NCBI RefSeq assembly: GCF_008919445.1
Contig: NZ_VSLG01000008.1
Location: 85,611 to 149,610 of the forward strand
DNA: 64,000 nt
From: Serinicoccus kebangsaanensis
GTDB lineage: Bacteria; Actinomycetota; Actinomycetes; Actinomycetales; Dermatophilaceae
Direction: 5' to 3'
The notes under the pieces are model-generated. The model was not told the DNA's origin, ran no database searches, and saw only the letters and a list, made by a program, of their open reading frames with translations. Positions 37,045 through 46,802 of the stretch are shown here, in pieces. Numbering within the stretch: position 1 is the stretch's first letter; each line of letters begins with the position of its first letter. Position numbers and translations under genes: made by a program.

Positions 37045-38100
37045 TCAGGCCCTGGCCCGCTCGATGAGGTCGGCGCGCGGGTCGGAGCGGTCAGCCTCGG
37101 CCCGGAGCGCCTCGACGGCCTCCTTGGCCGTGTCGGACAGCTTCTGCGGCACCACGACCTGCACCTTCGCGAGCAGGTCGCCGGTGCCCTTCTTGGTCTC
37201 GATCCCGCGACCCTTGACCCGCAGCACCCGGCCCGAGGGGGTGCCCGGCGCGACCCTGACCTTGACGGTGCCGCCGTCCAGCGTCGGCACCTGGACGGTC
37301 GCGCCGAGGGCGGCCTCGGCGAAGGTCACCGGCAGGTCGACCGTGAGGTTGTCTCCGTCCCGCCCGAAGACCGGGTGCGGGGTGACGCTGACCTTGAGAT
37401 ACATGTCGCCCGGCTCGGCGCCCTGCATCGGCGCGGGCATGCCCTTGCCCTTGAGGCGGATCTTCTGCCCGTCCTTCACCCCGGCCGGTATGCGCGTGGT
37501 GATCCGGCCGCCGTCCGGCGTGGACAGGGTGACGGTGTCGCCCGCCGCCGCTGCACGGAAGTCCAGCGTGGTGGACGCCTCGACGTCCTGGCCGCGGGGC
37601 ATACCGCCGCCGTAGCCTCGACCCGAGAACCCGCCGGAGCCCCCGGGCTGGAAGCCGCCCGGGAATCGCTGGCCGCCCTGCGGCTGGAAGCCGCCGGCAC
37701 CGCCGAAGGCACCGAGCAGGTCCTCGAGGTCGATGCCGCCCGCGCCGCCGGTGCCGAAGCGGACGTTCTGCGCCCCTCCGGACCCGCCGAACATCTGGGC
37801 GAAGACGTCCTCGAAGCCTCCGGCACCACCCGGGCCGCCGGCGCCCGCGGTGAAGCGGGCGCCACCGCCCATGGCGCGCACGGCGTCGTACTGCTTGCGC
37901 TGCTCGGCGTCGGAGAGCACCGCGTAGGCCTCACCGATGTCCTTGAACCGCTGCTCCGCCGCGGCGTCGCCCGGGTTGTTGTCCGGGTGGTGCTGCCGCG
38001 CCAGCTTGCGGTAGGTCTTCTTCAGCTCCTTGGCGTCCACGTCCTTGCTGACGCCGAGGATCGCGTAGAAGTCCTTCTCGAACCAGTCCTGGTTCACCAT
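37045..38100 (-). CDS. dnaJ: DnaJ-type co-chaperone without zinc finger
   Basis: A 351-residue J-domain protein. The J domain (KDFYAILGVSKDVDAKELKKTYRKLARQHHPDNNPGD) contains HPD. A Gly-rich stretch with AGGFEDVFAQMFGG and GGFQPQGGQRFPGG follows, then two C-terminal substrate-binding domains. No CxxCxGxG motif is present, so it is of the class B (CbpA-like) type that accompanies hspR in actinobacteria. It delivers clients to DnaK. A large hairpin lies between it and grpE. Confidence 0.95.
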   Translation of the reverse strand: MVNQDWFEKDFYAILGVSKDVDAKELKKTYRKLARQHHPDNNPGDAAAEQRFKDIGEAYAVLSDAEQRKQYDAVRAMGGGARFTAGAGGPGGAGGFEDVFAQMFGGSGGAQNVRFGTGGAGGIDLEDLLGAFGGAGGFQPQGGQRFPGGFQPGGSGGFSGRGYGGGMPRGQDVEASTTLDFRAAAAGDTVTLSTPDGGRITTRIPAGVKDGQKIRLKGKGMPAPMQGAEPGDMYLKVSVTPHPVFGRDGDNLTVDLPVTFAEAALGATVQVPTLDGGTVKVRVAPGTPSGRVLRVKGRGIETKKGTGDLLAKVQVVVPQKLSDTAKEAVEALRAEADRSDPRADLIERARA

Positions 38101-38134
38101 CGGTGCTCACCTCCTCCTTCGCTGCTCATTCTGG

Positions 38135-38200
38135 CGACCGACCGCACGCTCTGCGTCGACCGGCCGCGCGGCCGGAGTGCGCAGACCGTGCGGTCGGTCG
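38135..38200 (-). repeat. Hairpin repeat between grpE and dnaJ
   Basis: Arms 38135-38155 and 38180-38200 (21 bp, one mismatch) contain CGACCGACCGCACG and its complement, with an inner palindrome (GGCCGCGCGGCC) in the 24-nt loop. It sits inside the heat-shock operon and could lower dnaJ-hspR expression relative to dnaK-grpE. The arm sequence recurs at 9841 and in the 50822 array. Confidence 0.85.
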
Positions 38201-38224
38201 GGGTATGCCGCATGGGTGCGTCCC

Positions 38225-38916
38225 TCAGCTCGGGTCCGCGACCGCGACACGGGCGGCGCGCACGACCTGCTCGCCGATCTTGAACCCGGGCTGCATCACC
38301 TGGACCACGGTCATCTCGGTGGTGCCCTCGGGCAGGTCCACCGGGGAGCGCTCCGCCGGCAGGTGCATGAGCGCCTCGTGCACGGTGGGGTCGAAGACGT
38401 CGCCGACGCTCCCGACCCGCTCCACGCCGAACCGGCCGAGCGCCTGCTCCAGCTTGTCGGCGATCGCCGCGAACGGGCTGCCCTCGGTGAGGTCGCCGTG
38501 CTCCCGCGCCGAGTGCACGTCGTCCAGCACCGGCAGCAGCGCCTCCACCACGGCGCCGGTCGCCCGGCCCCGGTCGGTCTCGCGCTCACGCTGGGTGCGG
38601 TTGCGGAAGTTCACGAACTCCGCCTGCATCCGGCGCATCTCCTCCAGCCGCTCGGCGGCCAGGAGGGTGTCCGGGTGGGTGTCGGTGTCGCCACCGGCCA
38701 GCTCCTCGGGTATGCCGTCGGCCACCTCCGCGTCGGCGCCCGCCTGGGCTCCGGCCGGCTCCTTGCTCTGGTCGGTCACAGCCTCTGCGCCCTCCTCCGT
38801 CTGCCGCAGCCTGCCCGTCTCCGGGTCGATGCGGCGCTTGTCCCGGATGACCGGGCCCGCCCCGGGGCGCTCCTCGTCGGGAGCGCCCTCGGGATGGGTG
38901 CCGTGCGGCTGGTCGG

Positions 38917-38920
<4 letters not shown>
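38225..38920 (-). CDS. grpE: Nucleotide exchange factor GrpE
   Basis: A 231-residue DnaK nucleotide-exchange factor. A charged N-terminal region (1-85) is followed by the long helix [27 protein letters not shown] and the C-terminal wing [55 protein letters not shown]. Its start overlaps the dnaK stop by 4 bp. Confidence 0.96.
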
Positions 38921-40830
<1,910 letters not shown>

Positions 40831-40874
40831 GAACTGCTCTCCTTGGTATGTCGTTGCGCACCCCGTGCGCGTGG

Positions 40875-40895
40875 GTTGACACGTCTGCACTCAAC
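40875..40895 (-). promoter_or_regulatory. HAIR box 1 of dnaK (proximal, imperfect)
   Basis: GTTGACA-N7-ACTCAAC, 45 bp upstream of the dnaK start; one half-site deviates from the HAIR consensus. Confidence 0.75.
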
Positions 40896-40938
40896 TCTGG
40901 TAAGGCGGCGGCGCGTTGTCAAACCGAGGCTCATCGAA

Positions 40939-40959
40939 GTTGAGTTCATCAGGCTCAAC
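40939..40959 (-). promoter_or_regulatory. HAIR box 2 of dnaK (distal)
   Basis: GTTGAGT-N7-GCTCAAC, 109 bp upstream of dnaK and 64 bp (about six helical turns) from box 1, so both could be bound on the same face of the DNA. Confidence 0.8.
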
Positions 40960-41068
40960 TACGGGCTGGTGGGGATTGTTCCCTGTCGGTCGCTGTCCGC
41001 TCAGGCCGGGCTCCTGGCGATCCGGGCGAGGGTGGCGGTGCCCGCCCACCGGCTGCTCTCATGGTGGG

Positions 41069-41401
41069 ATGACAGACGCCGCAGACTTCTACACCGGCCT
41101 GGTCGCCGACGCGTATGCGCTGCTCAAGGGCGAGATCTTCGACGGCGTCGACTCCTCTCCCGACATGATCGAGCGGGCCAGGCGTGCGGCTCGCTCTCAG
41201 GGCGCCTCCGTCGGGCTGCACGTCGGGCGGATGGAGGCTCTGGACCTCGGGCGGAGCTATGCCTCCATCTATCTCGACGGGCCGACGTTCGAGCCGTTGC
41301 CGGACGACGCGACCGTCGAGACCGACTCCGGCACCGACGCTTTCGAGCTGCCGGCGGGCGCCGAGCTCACGGCATACCTTCACCATCCGGGTCCACGATG
41401 A
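41069..41401 (+). pseudogene. Remnant of a class I SAM-dependent methyltransferase
   Basis: A 110-residue frame starting MTDAADFYTGLVADAYALLKG, which matches the opening of a known actinobacterial methyltransferase family. The SAM-binding motif I (a G-x-G-x-G stretch) that should precede GVDSSPDMIERARRAA is absent. After SIYLDGPTFEPLPDD the sequence jumps almost at once to what looks like the family's C-terminal strand (ELTAYLHHPGPR). It therefore appears internally deleted twice while keeping the frame. It cannot bind SAM in the usual way and is probably a pseudogene. The phosphotransferase gene starts at its end. Confidence 0.62.
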
Positions 41402-41402
41402 C

Positions 41403-42422
41403 GTGGTGCAGGTCGTGACCGAACAACTGGCGGCCGAGGTGGCCGAGCGCTTCCGCCTGGGGCCGGTCCACGGCTGGTCCGACCTCGGTGGCACCTCGAC
41501 GACCAACCTGCGCCTGCAGCTGGACGGCCCACCGGTCGTGGCCAGGGTCCACCCGAGCAGCACCAGCAAGGACCGGGTCCGCGCGATGCGCATGGCCAAG
41601 GATGCGGTCGCCAGGGCGGGTGTGCCCACCGCGACAGGCCGGCCCGCCGCGGACGGCAGCATGGCGGTGGCGCTGGGCGACGGTCGGATCGCCGAGGTGG
41701 AGGCCGAGCTGCGATGGGACACGCCGATGAAGACGCCGGCGTTGCTCTCGAGCGGCTTCGGGGCACTCGCGACCGTGCACGACGCGCTCCGGCAGGCCCC
41801 GCTGCCGCAGGCTGCCTCGCAGGTCGACCAGGCCAACCACGTCGGCGCGCTCGACGTGCCCGCGGCGGTGGCACCCGGCATCGCCCGGGTGCGCCGGTGG
41901 GCCGATCCCACGCTGACCGACTACGCCGACCGCGCGCAGCGCCACCTCGACGTCGTCCACGGGTTGGAGCGCGAGCTGGTCCAGGGCCAGCTCGTCCACG
42001 TGGTGCACGGCGACTTCTGGGACGACAACGTCCTGTTCCGAGGGGACGAGCTGGTCGGCGTCGTCGACTTCGGCTTCATGGCCCGCAGACCACGAGTCGA
42101 CGACCTCGCCCTCACGACGTGGTTCTGGCTGCTCGAACCAGCGAGCGGCCCGCCCGGGCCACCACAGGTCGGTCTCGTCGCCGCGTGGCTGCGCAGCTAC
42201 GACGCCGCGGCCGAGATCCCTCTGAGCGCCGGCGAACGACGTGCCCTGCCACTCAGCATCGCCCGGCAACCCGGCTGGTCCCTCGGGCGGTGGATCTCCG
42301 AGCTGCCGGAGGGTCCGGCCCGGGCGCACGCCCACGCGGCGGCGGATGAGCTTGCCGTCGCCGAGACCGTGCTGCGTGACCTGGAGCTCTGGCAGGACAC
42401 CCTGGAGCGGGGACCAGCCTGA
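41403..42422 (+). CDS. Aminoglycoside-phosphotransferase-like (APH) kinase
   Basis: A 339-residue kinase-fold protein. VVHGDFWDDNVLF near residue 200 is the catalytic HGDxxxxN loop and VGVVDFGFMARRP supplies the metal-binding Asp. The N-lobe carries a short nucleotide-binding segment (LGGTSTTNLRLQLDGPPVVARVHP). APH-fold proteins phosphorylate many small molecules, so antibiotic resistance should not be assumed. In-frame GTG codons at 41403 and 41406 are both possible starts. Confidence 0.8.
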   Translation: MVQVVTEQLAAEVAERFRLGPVHGWSDLGGTSTTNLRLQLDGPPVVARVHPSSTSKDRVRAMRMAKDAVARAGVPTATGRPAADGSMAVALGDGRIAEVEAELRWDTPMKTPALLSSGFGALATVHDALRQAPLPQAASQVDQANHVGALDVPAAVAPGIARVRRWADPTLTDYADRAQRHLDVVHGLERELVQGQLVHVVHGDFWDDNVLFRGDELVGVVDFGFMARRPRVDDLALTTWFWLLEPASGPPGPPQVGLVAAWLRSYDAAAEIPLSAGERRALPLSIARQPGWSLGRWISELPEGPARAHAHAAADELAVAETVLRDLELWQDTLERGPA

Positions 42423-42459
42423 CCTGCGGCTCTGTTCCTGCCCAGGTGGCGCCGATGCC

Positions 42460-42465
42460 TAGACT
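42460..42465 (+). promoter_or_regulatory. Candidate leaderless -10 element of the sulfotransferase-like gene
   Basis: TAGACT, 6 nt before GTG 42472. Confidence 0.45.
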
Positions 42466-42471
42466 GACCGG

Positions 42472-43212
42472 GTGACCGACGGCAACGGCGACGACACGCA
42501 GTCCGGGACCGTCCGGATCGCGATGTGGTCCGGACCCCGCAACATCTCCACCGCGATGATGCGCTCCTGGGAGAACCGGCCGGACACCGAGGTCTTCGAC
42601 GAGCCGTTCTACGCGGCATACCTGCACCGCACCGGCATCCACCACCCCGGCCGCGAGGACGTCATCGCCTCGCAGCCCACCGACCCCGCCGAGGTCGCGC
42701 GCCAGCTCCTGGCACCGACGGACGCGGCCGTGTCCTACTCCAAGCAGATGACGCACCACTACCTCGACGGTGACGACCTCACCTGGGCGACGCAGGTGCG
42801 CAACGTGCTGCTGATCCGGGACCCGGCCGAGGTGGTCTTCTCCTACGTGCGCTCCCGCGAGGCGTGCCAGCCCGAGGACATCGGCCTGCTGCAGCAGGCC
42901 GAGCTCTTCGACCTGCTCGGCTCACCGCCGATCATCGACGCGGCGGACTTCCTGCAGGCTCCCGAGGCATACCTGCGCTGGGTGTGCGACTGGCTCGACA
43001 TCGACTTCACCGACCGGATGCTGACCTGGCCTGCGGGCCCGCGTGAATCCGACGGCGTCTGGGCGCCGCACTGGTACGACGCGGTCGTGGCCTCGACCGG
43101 TTTCGCGCCCTACCGGCCGCGCGAGGTCGAGCTGAGCGAGCACGAGGCCGCCGTCGCCGAGGCCTGCCGGCCGGCGTACGAGGAGCTGCGGAGCCGAGCC
43201 CTGCGGCTCTGA
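42472..43212 (+). CDS. Sulfotransferase-family protein
   Basis: A 246-residue protein. VRIAMWSGPRNISTAMMRSWENRPDTEVFDEPFYAAYL is the start of a sulfotransferase-like family in which the PAPS loop reads SGPRNxST; NVLLIRDPAEVVFSYVRSRE gives the 3'-phosphate site. Relatives occur in bacteria and plants next to aminotransferases, but the acceptor is unknown. A P-loop kinase gene follows after 6 bp on the same strand. It is unrelated in detail to the sulfotransferase at the left edge. Confidence 0.82.
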   Translation: MTDGNGDDTQSGTVRIAMWSGPRNISTAMMRSWENRPDTEVFDEPFYAAYLHRTGIHHPGREDVIASQPTDPAEVARQLLAPTDAAVSYSKQMTHHYLDGDDLTWATQVRNVLLIRDPAEVVFSYVRSREACQPEDIGLLQQAELFDLLGSPPIIDAADFLQAPEAYLRWVCDWLDIDFTDRMLTWPAGPRESDGVWAPHWYDAVVASTGFAPYRPREVELSEHEAAVAEACRPAYEELRSRALRL

Positions 43213-43218
43213 GACGAC

Positions 43219-43761
43219 ATGCCCACGACGAGTCCCGTCCTCTACCTCATGGTGGGCCTGCCCGGCACCGGGAAGACGACCGAGGCCCGCCGCATCGAGA
43301 CGCAGCAGCAGGCCCTGCGCCTCACCAAGGACGAGTGGATCAAGGCGCTCTACGGGCCGGCGAACCCAGAGGCGGCCTCCGACGTCGTCGAAGGCCGACT
43401 CGTCGAGATCGGGCTGCGCGCCCTCGAGCTGGGGGTGAGCGTCGTCCTCGACTTCGGGCTGTGGGGCAGGGACGAGCGGTCCGCCCTCCGGCAGGCGGCC
43501 GCGGACCTCGGCGCCGCCGCGCAGATCCACTACCTCGAGCTCGCCCCGGACGAGCAGCGACGCCGGCTCGACGCCCGCCAGGCCCGCGAGCCGGAGACCA
43601 CGTGGCCGATGTCCGACGAGGAGCTGCGCGGCTGGGCCCGTGAGTTCAGCGTGCCCACCCCCGGGGAGCTCGACGGCACCGAGGCCGTTGACAGCCCACC
43701 CGAGGGGTTCGCGAGCTGGGCCGCCTGGCGCGCCCACCGCTGGCCCGCCGCGCTGCGGTGA
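43219..43761 (+). CDS. P-loop kinase-like ATP-binding protein
   Basis: A 180-residue protein with Walker A VGLPGTGKTTEARRI near residue 13, a KDEW segment near 35, strand VVLDFGLWGRDER, and LAPDEQRRRLDARQARE near 115 (a lid-like Arg cluster). It belongs to the small AAA_33/zeta-toxin-like kinase group that phosphorylates small molecules or antibiotics. The substrate is unknown. The stop codon abuts the stop of the convergent HAD gene with no spacer. Confidence 0.78.
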   Translation: MPTTSPVLYLMVGLPGTGKTTEARRIETQQQALRLTKDEWIKALYGPANPEAASDVVEGRLVEIGLRALELGVSVVLDFGLWGRDERSALRQAAADLGAAAQIHYLELAPDEQRRRLDARQAREPETTWPMSDEELRGWAREFSVPTPGELDGTEAVDSPPEGFASWAAWRAHRWPAALR

Positions 43762-44448
43762 CTACTGCTCGCAGGCAGCGAGGTCCAGATCGGCGAGCGA
43801 CCGGATGCGCGGCACGTCGACGCCCGCGTGCTGGCCGCTGCGGTCCACGAGCACGGCGTGCATACCGGCGGCGAGCGCCCCGCGCACGTCGGTGTCCACC
43901 GAGTCCCCCACCATGAGCGCCTCCCCCTGCACGACGTCGAGCCGATGGGCCGCCGCGTGGAAGGCCCGGGCGTCCGGCTTGCCCACTGGCAGCTCGGAGG
44001 AGGCCACCATCGCCTCCACGCTGGGTGAGAGGCCGACGCGGTCGAGCTTGCGACGCTGCTGGGTCGCGTCCCCGTTGGTGAGTATGCCCACCCGCAGACC
44101 ACAGGCACGGACCCGGGCGAGGGTCTCGCCGACCTCGGGAAAGGTCGCCCAACCCGCTTCGTACCGCGCCAGGTAGCCCTCGAAGGCGACGTCAGCCTCG
44201 GCGTCGGAGAGGTCACGGCCGAGGAACTCGCGGACGCGGGCCCGACGCTGTCCTTGAAAGCTGATCTGCCGCAGCTGGTAGCGCGGGTAGTGGTGGTCGG
44301 CCACGGCATCCCAGCGTGCGGCCAGTCCCCCCGCGTCCCCGACGACCCCCTGCTCGACCGCCCACGGGATCACTGCCGCGTGCGCCGCCGACCGCTGGTC
44401 GACGAGCGTGTCGTCCAGGTCGAAGATCACTGCCCGCAGCCGCCTCAT
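43762..44448 (-). CDS. HAD-superfamily hydrolase
   Basis: A 228-residue phosphatase-like enzyme: motif I VIFDLDDTLVD (nucleophile Asp), motif II ILTNGD near 122, motif III Lys in VGKPDARAFHAA near 155, motif IV LMVGDSVDTDVRGALAAGM near 178. The cap domain is helical. The substrate is not set (family members act on phosphoglycolate, nucleotides and others). It is convergent with the kinase gene and divergent from the PAP2 gene. Confidence 0.88.
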   Translation of the reverse strand: MRRLRAVIFDLDDTLVDQRSAAHAAVIPWAVEQGVVGDAGGLAARWDAVADHHYPRYQLRQISFQGQRRARVREFLGRDLSDAEADVAFEGYLARYEAGWATFPEVGETLARVRACGLRVGILTNGDATQQRRKLDRVGLSPSVEAMVASSELPVGKPDARAFHAAAHRLDVVQGEALMVGDSVDTDVRGALAAGMHAVLVDRSGQHAGVDVPRIRSLADLDLAACEQ

Positions 44449-44509
44449 GATTCTCGACGATAGAGGTGACTGCGCGGCTTTCCAGCATGCGGTGACCAGG
44501 GATGTTGCG

Positions 44510-44567
44510 TATACTGAGCATCACCTGACGCCCGGGGGAGTGCGTCAGGGAATTCACAGGGATGCTC
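44510..44567 (+). promoter_or_regulatory. Promoter and structured leader of the PAP2 gene
   Basis: TATACT (44510-44515) is a good -10. It is followed by nested stems: outer GAGCATC (44516-44522) with GATGCTC (44561-44567), inner CCTGACGC (44524-44531) with GCGTCAGG (44542-44549). The outer stem would cover the alternative ATG 44562. It does not match a riboswitch I can name. Confidence 0.5.
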
Positions 44568-44585
44568 TCTACCGTGGGGATAACA

Positions 44586-45458
44586 ATGGTCTCGTTTCGT
44601 CGTCTCACCAGTCTTCCGGCGCTGACCGGCGCGCTGGTCCTGGTGACGCTGCTGGTCGCCGGCCCGCTGCGCGAGTTCGACCGCTCCCTGCACGGATTCT
44701 GGTCCGACGAGCTGACCCCGCGGTGGACCGACTTCCTGGACCAGGTGCCCAACGCCGTGTCCGGTCAGGCCGTCTGCCTGCCGGTCCTGCTGCTCGTGGC
44801 CTTCACCCTGGCCTGGAAGCACCGCACCTGGCGGCCCATCCTCATCGCAGGAGCGACAGAGGCGGGGTTCTACGGCGTGGTGGGCGGCCTCAAGCTGCTC
44901 CTCGCGCGCACGTCCCCGAAGGCCGACGACGTCTCGGCACGCTTCTTCAACGGCGGGGCCGAGGAACACGGCTGGTACGGCATGACCTACCCCTCCGGCC
45001 ACGCCTCGGAGGCCATCCTCATCTACGGCGCGGCGGCCTATCTCATCGCCGTCTACGCCGACCAGGACTCCCGGGTCGTCAAGCGGCTCGGCTGGGCGAT
45101 GGCGCTCATCTCGGTCAACTCGATCGGCGTCGCCTACTACCTGGGCTACCACTGGCCCTCCGACCTCATCGGCGGGATGCTCGTCGGTGCCGTGGTGCTG
45201 CGGGCCATCATCGACGTCGACCAGTGGCTGGTCCGCCGCCGCACCCGGATCACCTGGGAGCGCATCCTGCGCGAGCGGGAGACCGCCACGGCCCGGCCGA
45301 CGCAGCCAGTGCCGACGCCCCAGCCCGAGGCGGCCCCGCAGCCTCAGCCTGTCCCGGCGCCCGCCGCGCTCGTGCCCGCACCGGAGCACGCAGCGCCAGG
45401 CATACCGTCCGAGGACGACGCCGAGGAGCGCCACCGCGTCCCCGAGCTCGTCCCCTGA
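44586..45458 (+). CDS. PAP2-family membrane phosphatase
   Basis: A 290-residue membrane phosphatase with about six helices. The three PAP2 motifs are KLLLARTSPK (near 105), TYPSGHASE (near 137) and GYHWPSDLIGG (near 187), forming a site that hydrolyses lipid phosphates such as undecaprenyl diphosphate or phosphatidate. The C-terminal 70 residues are a Pro/Ala/Gln-rich cytoplasmic tail. ATG 44586 is chosen because ATG 44562 lies in a leader stem and has no ribosome site; 44562 adds 8 residues and remains possible. Confidence 0.88.
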   Translation: MVSFRRLTSLPALTGALVLVTLLVAGPLREFDRSLHGFWSDELTPRWTDFLDQVPNAVSGQAVCLPVLLLVAFTLAWKHRTWRPILIAGATEAGFYGVVGGLKLLLARTSPKADDVSARFFNGGAEEHGWYGMTYPSGHASEAILIYGAAAYLIAVYADQDSRVVKRLGWAMALISVNSIGVAYYLGYHWPSDLIGGMLVGAVVLRAIIDVDQWLVRRRTRITWERILRERETATARPTQPVPTPQPEAAPQPQPVPAPAALVPAPEHAAPGIPSEDDAEERHRVPELVP

Positions 45459-45524
45459 TCCACCCCCGTCCTGGACGGCGGTTCCTGACAGGCGCGCCAC
45501 CATCCGGAGGTGCAGGGACCGGGC

Positions 45525-46103
45525 TCAGAGCCTCTTGACGACCCGTGCAGGGTTGCCCACCGCCACCACGTCGGCGGGAAGGTCCTTCGTGACCACGGCG
45601 CCGGCGCCGACGACCGTGTTGTCGCCGATGGTCACACCGGGGCAGACGATGACACCCCCGCCCAGCCAGACGTTGTCGCCGAGGGTGATCGGCTCCGCCG
45701 CCTCCAGCTTGTCGCGGCGCGGCTCCGGGTCCACCGGGTGCGTCGGGGTGAGCAGCTGGACGTTGGGGCCGATCTGGCAGTCCGCGCCGATGGTGATGGG
45801 CGCGACGTCGAGGAGCACCAGGCCGTAGTTGGCGAAGGTGCGCGGACCCACCCGCGTGTGGACCCCGTAGTCGCAGTAGACCGGCGGCTTGAGGTAGGCG
45901 CCCTCCCCCAGCTCGCCCAGCAGCTCCTCGAGCACCGGACGGGCGTTGTCGGGATCTTCCGCCGTCCGCCGGGCATACTCCGCCTGCAGCCGCAGCGCCC
46001 GCTGCGCGACCTGCGCGCTCTCCGGGTCGTCGGCGATGTAGAGCTCGCCCGCGAGCATGCGCTCCCGGTTGGTCCGGTCGTCACCGGCGAAGTAGTCCTT
46101 CAT
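45525..46103 (-). CDS. maa: Maltose/galactoside O-acetyltransferase-like protein
   Basis: A 192-residue left-handed beta-helix acetyltransferase. The N-terminal MKDYFAGDDRTNRERMLAGELY is the Mac domain; hexapeptide repeats follow with YCDYGVHTRVGPRTFANYGLVLLDVAPITIGADCQIGPNVQLLTPTHPVDP (catalytic His in TPTHP) and NVWLGGGVIVCPGVTIGDNTVVGAGAVV. It acetylates sugars with acetyl-CoA. TACCGT lies 7 nt before ATG 46103. The frame stays open for 1.2 kb upstream only through composition. Confidence 0.92.
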   Translation of the reverse strand: MKDYFAGDDRTNRERMLAGELYIADDPESAQVAQRALRLQAEYARRTAEDPDNARPVLEELLGELGEGAYLKPPVYCDYGVHTRVGPRTFANYGLVLLDVAPITIGADCQIGPNVQLLTPTHPVDPEPRRDKLEAAEPITLGDNVWLGGGVIVCPGVTIGDNTVVGAGAVVTKDLPADVVAVGNPARVVKRL

Positions 46104-46110
46104 GCCTCGC

Positions 46111-46116
46111 ACGGTA
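46111..46116 (-). promoter_or_regulatory. Candidate leaderless -10 element of the acetyltransferase gene
   Basis: TACCGT on the minus strand, 7 nt before ATG 46103. Confidence 0.4.
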
Positions 46117-46171
46117 CCCACCGCCGGCGTCACGCACGGACCCACGTCGGGATCACGCACGGACCAACGTC

Positions 46172-46223
46172 GGGATAGCACAGGCTTCATCGGGAAGTTT
46201 GCCGATGAGGGTTGTGCTATCCC
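46172..46223. repeat. Dispersed intergenic palindrome, copy 5
   Basis: Arms 46172-46193 and 46202-46223, three mismatches, loop GAAGTTTG. The flanks are exchanged relative to copies 3 and 4 (GGACCAACGTC on the left, GTGGTCACTCC on the right), so this copy is inserted in the other orientation. It lies upstream of two divergent genes (acetyltransferase and VOC), so it is not a terminator here. Confidence 0.88.
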
Positions 46224-46324
46224 GTGGTCACTCCCGGGCGGTGGCGGTGGCCGGGCGGTGGCGGTGGCCCGGGCGGCGGTGGTCCGGCCGGCTGCATCGG
46301 CCAGCTGGCCAGCGGCCATGCAGG

Positions 46325-46330
46325 TAGCGT
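46325..46330 (+). promoter_or_regulatory. Candidate leaderless -10 element of the VOC gene
   Basis: TAGCGT, 7 nt before ATG 46338. Confidence 0.4.
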
Positions 46331-46337
46331 CACGGCC

Positions 46338-46736
46338 ATGAGCGTCTTCGTCTCGCACACCACGATCGACTGCCACGACGCGTATGCCCTGAGCGAGTGG
46401 TGGCGGGTGGCGCTCGACTACATCACCGACCCGGACGACCCCAACGAGCCGGGGCACGAGGAGTGCCCGATCCAGGACCCCGAGACCGGGCATACCCTGC
46501 TCTTCATCGAGGTCGAGGACGACCCGCTGCCGGCCAAGCGGATCCACCTCGACGTCCGGCCGCGCGAGCGCGACCAGGCCGACGAGGTCGCGTGGCTGCT
46601 GGGGCACGGCGCGACAGAGGTGGCCGACCGGCGGGGGAAGTACGGCCCCGGCACCGGGTGGGTGACGCTCGCCGACCCCGAGGGCAACCAGTTCTGCGTG
46701 CTGTCCTCCCGGGCGGAGCTGGCGGCGCGTCGCTGA
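46338..46736 (+). CDS. VOC-family protein
   Basis: A 132-residue VOC protein: SHTTIDCHDAYALSEWWRVALDY opens the first module; PAKRIHLDVRPRERDQADEVAWLLGHGATEVADRR and WVTLADPEGNQFCVLSS form the second. The DPEGN-FCV ending is the actinobacterial glyoxalase-like subgroup, also represented by the gene at 51697. The function is unknown. Confidence 0.82.
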   Translation: MSVFVSHTTIDCHDAYALSEWWRVALDYITDPDDPNEPGHEECPIQDPETGHTLLFIEVEDDPLPAKRIHLDVRPRERDQADEVAWLLGHGATEVADRRGKYGPGTGWVTLADPEGNQFCVLSSRAELAARR

Positions 46737-46802
46737 GTCGACGTCTTCCACTGATCGCGCAGAGCCGCTATCATCGGTCATCTCCGATGAAAGGATGCGG
46801 CC

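Noticed and set aside
41403..42422. Aminoglycoside resistance gene
   Set aside because: The APH fold alone does not show an aminoglycoside substrate; many actinobacterial homologues act on other small molecules, so only the fold is called.
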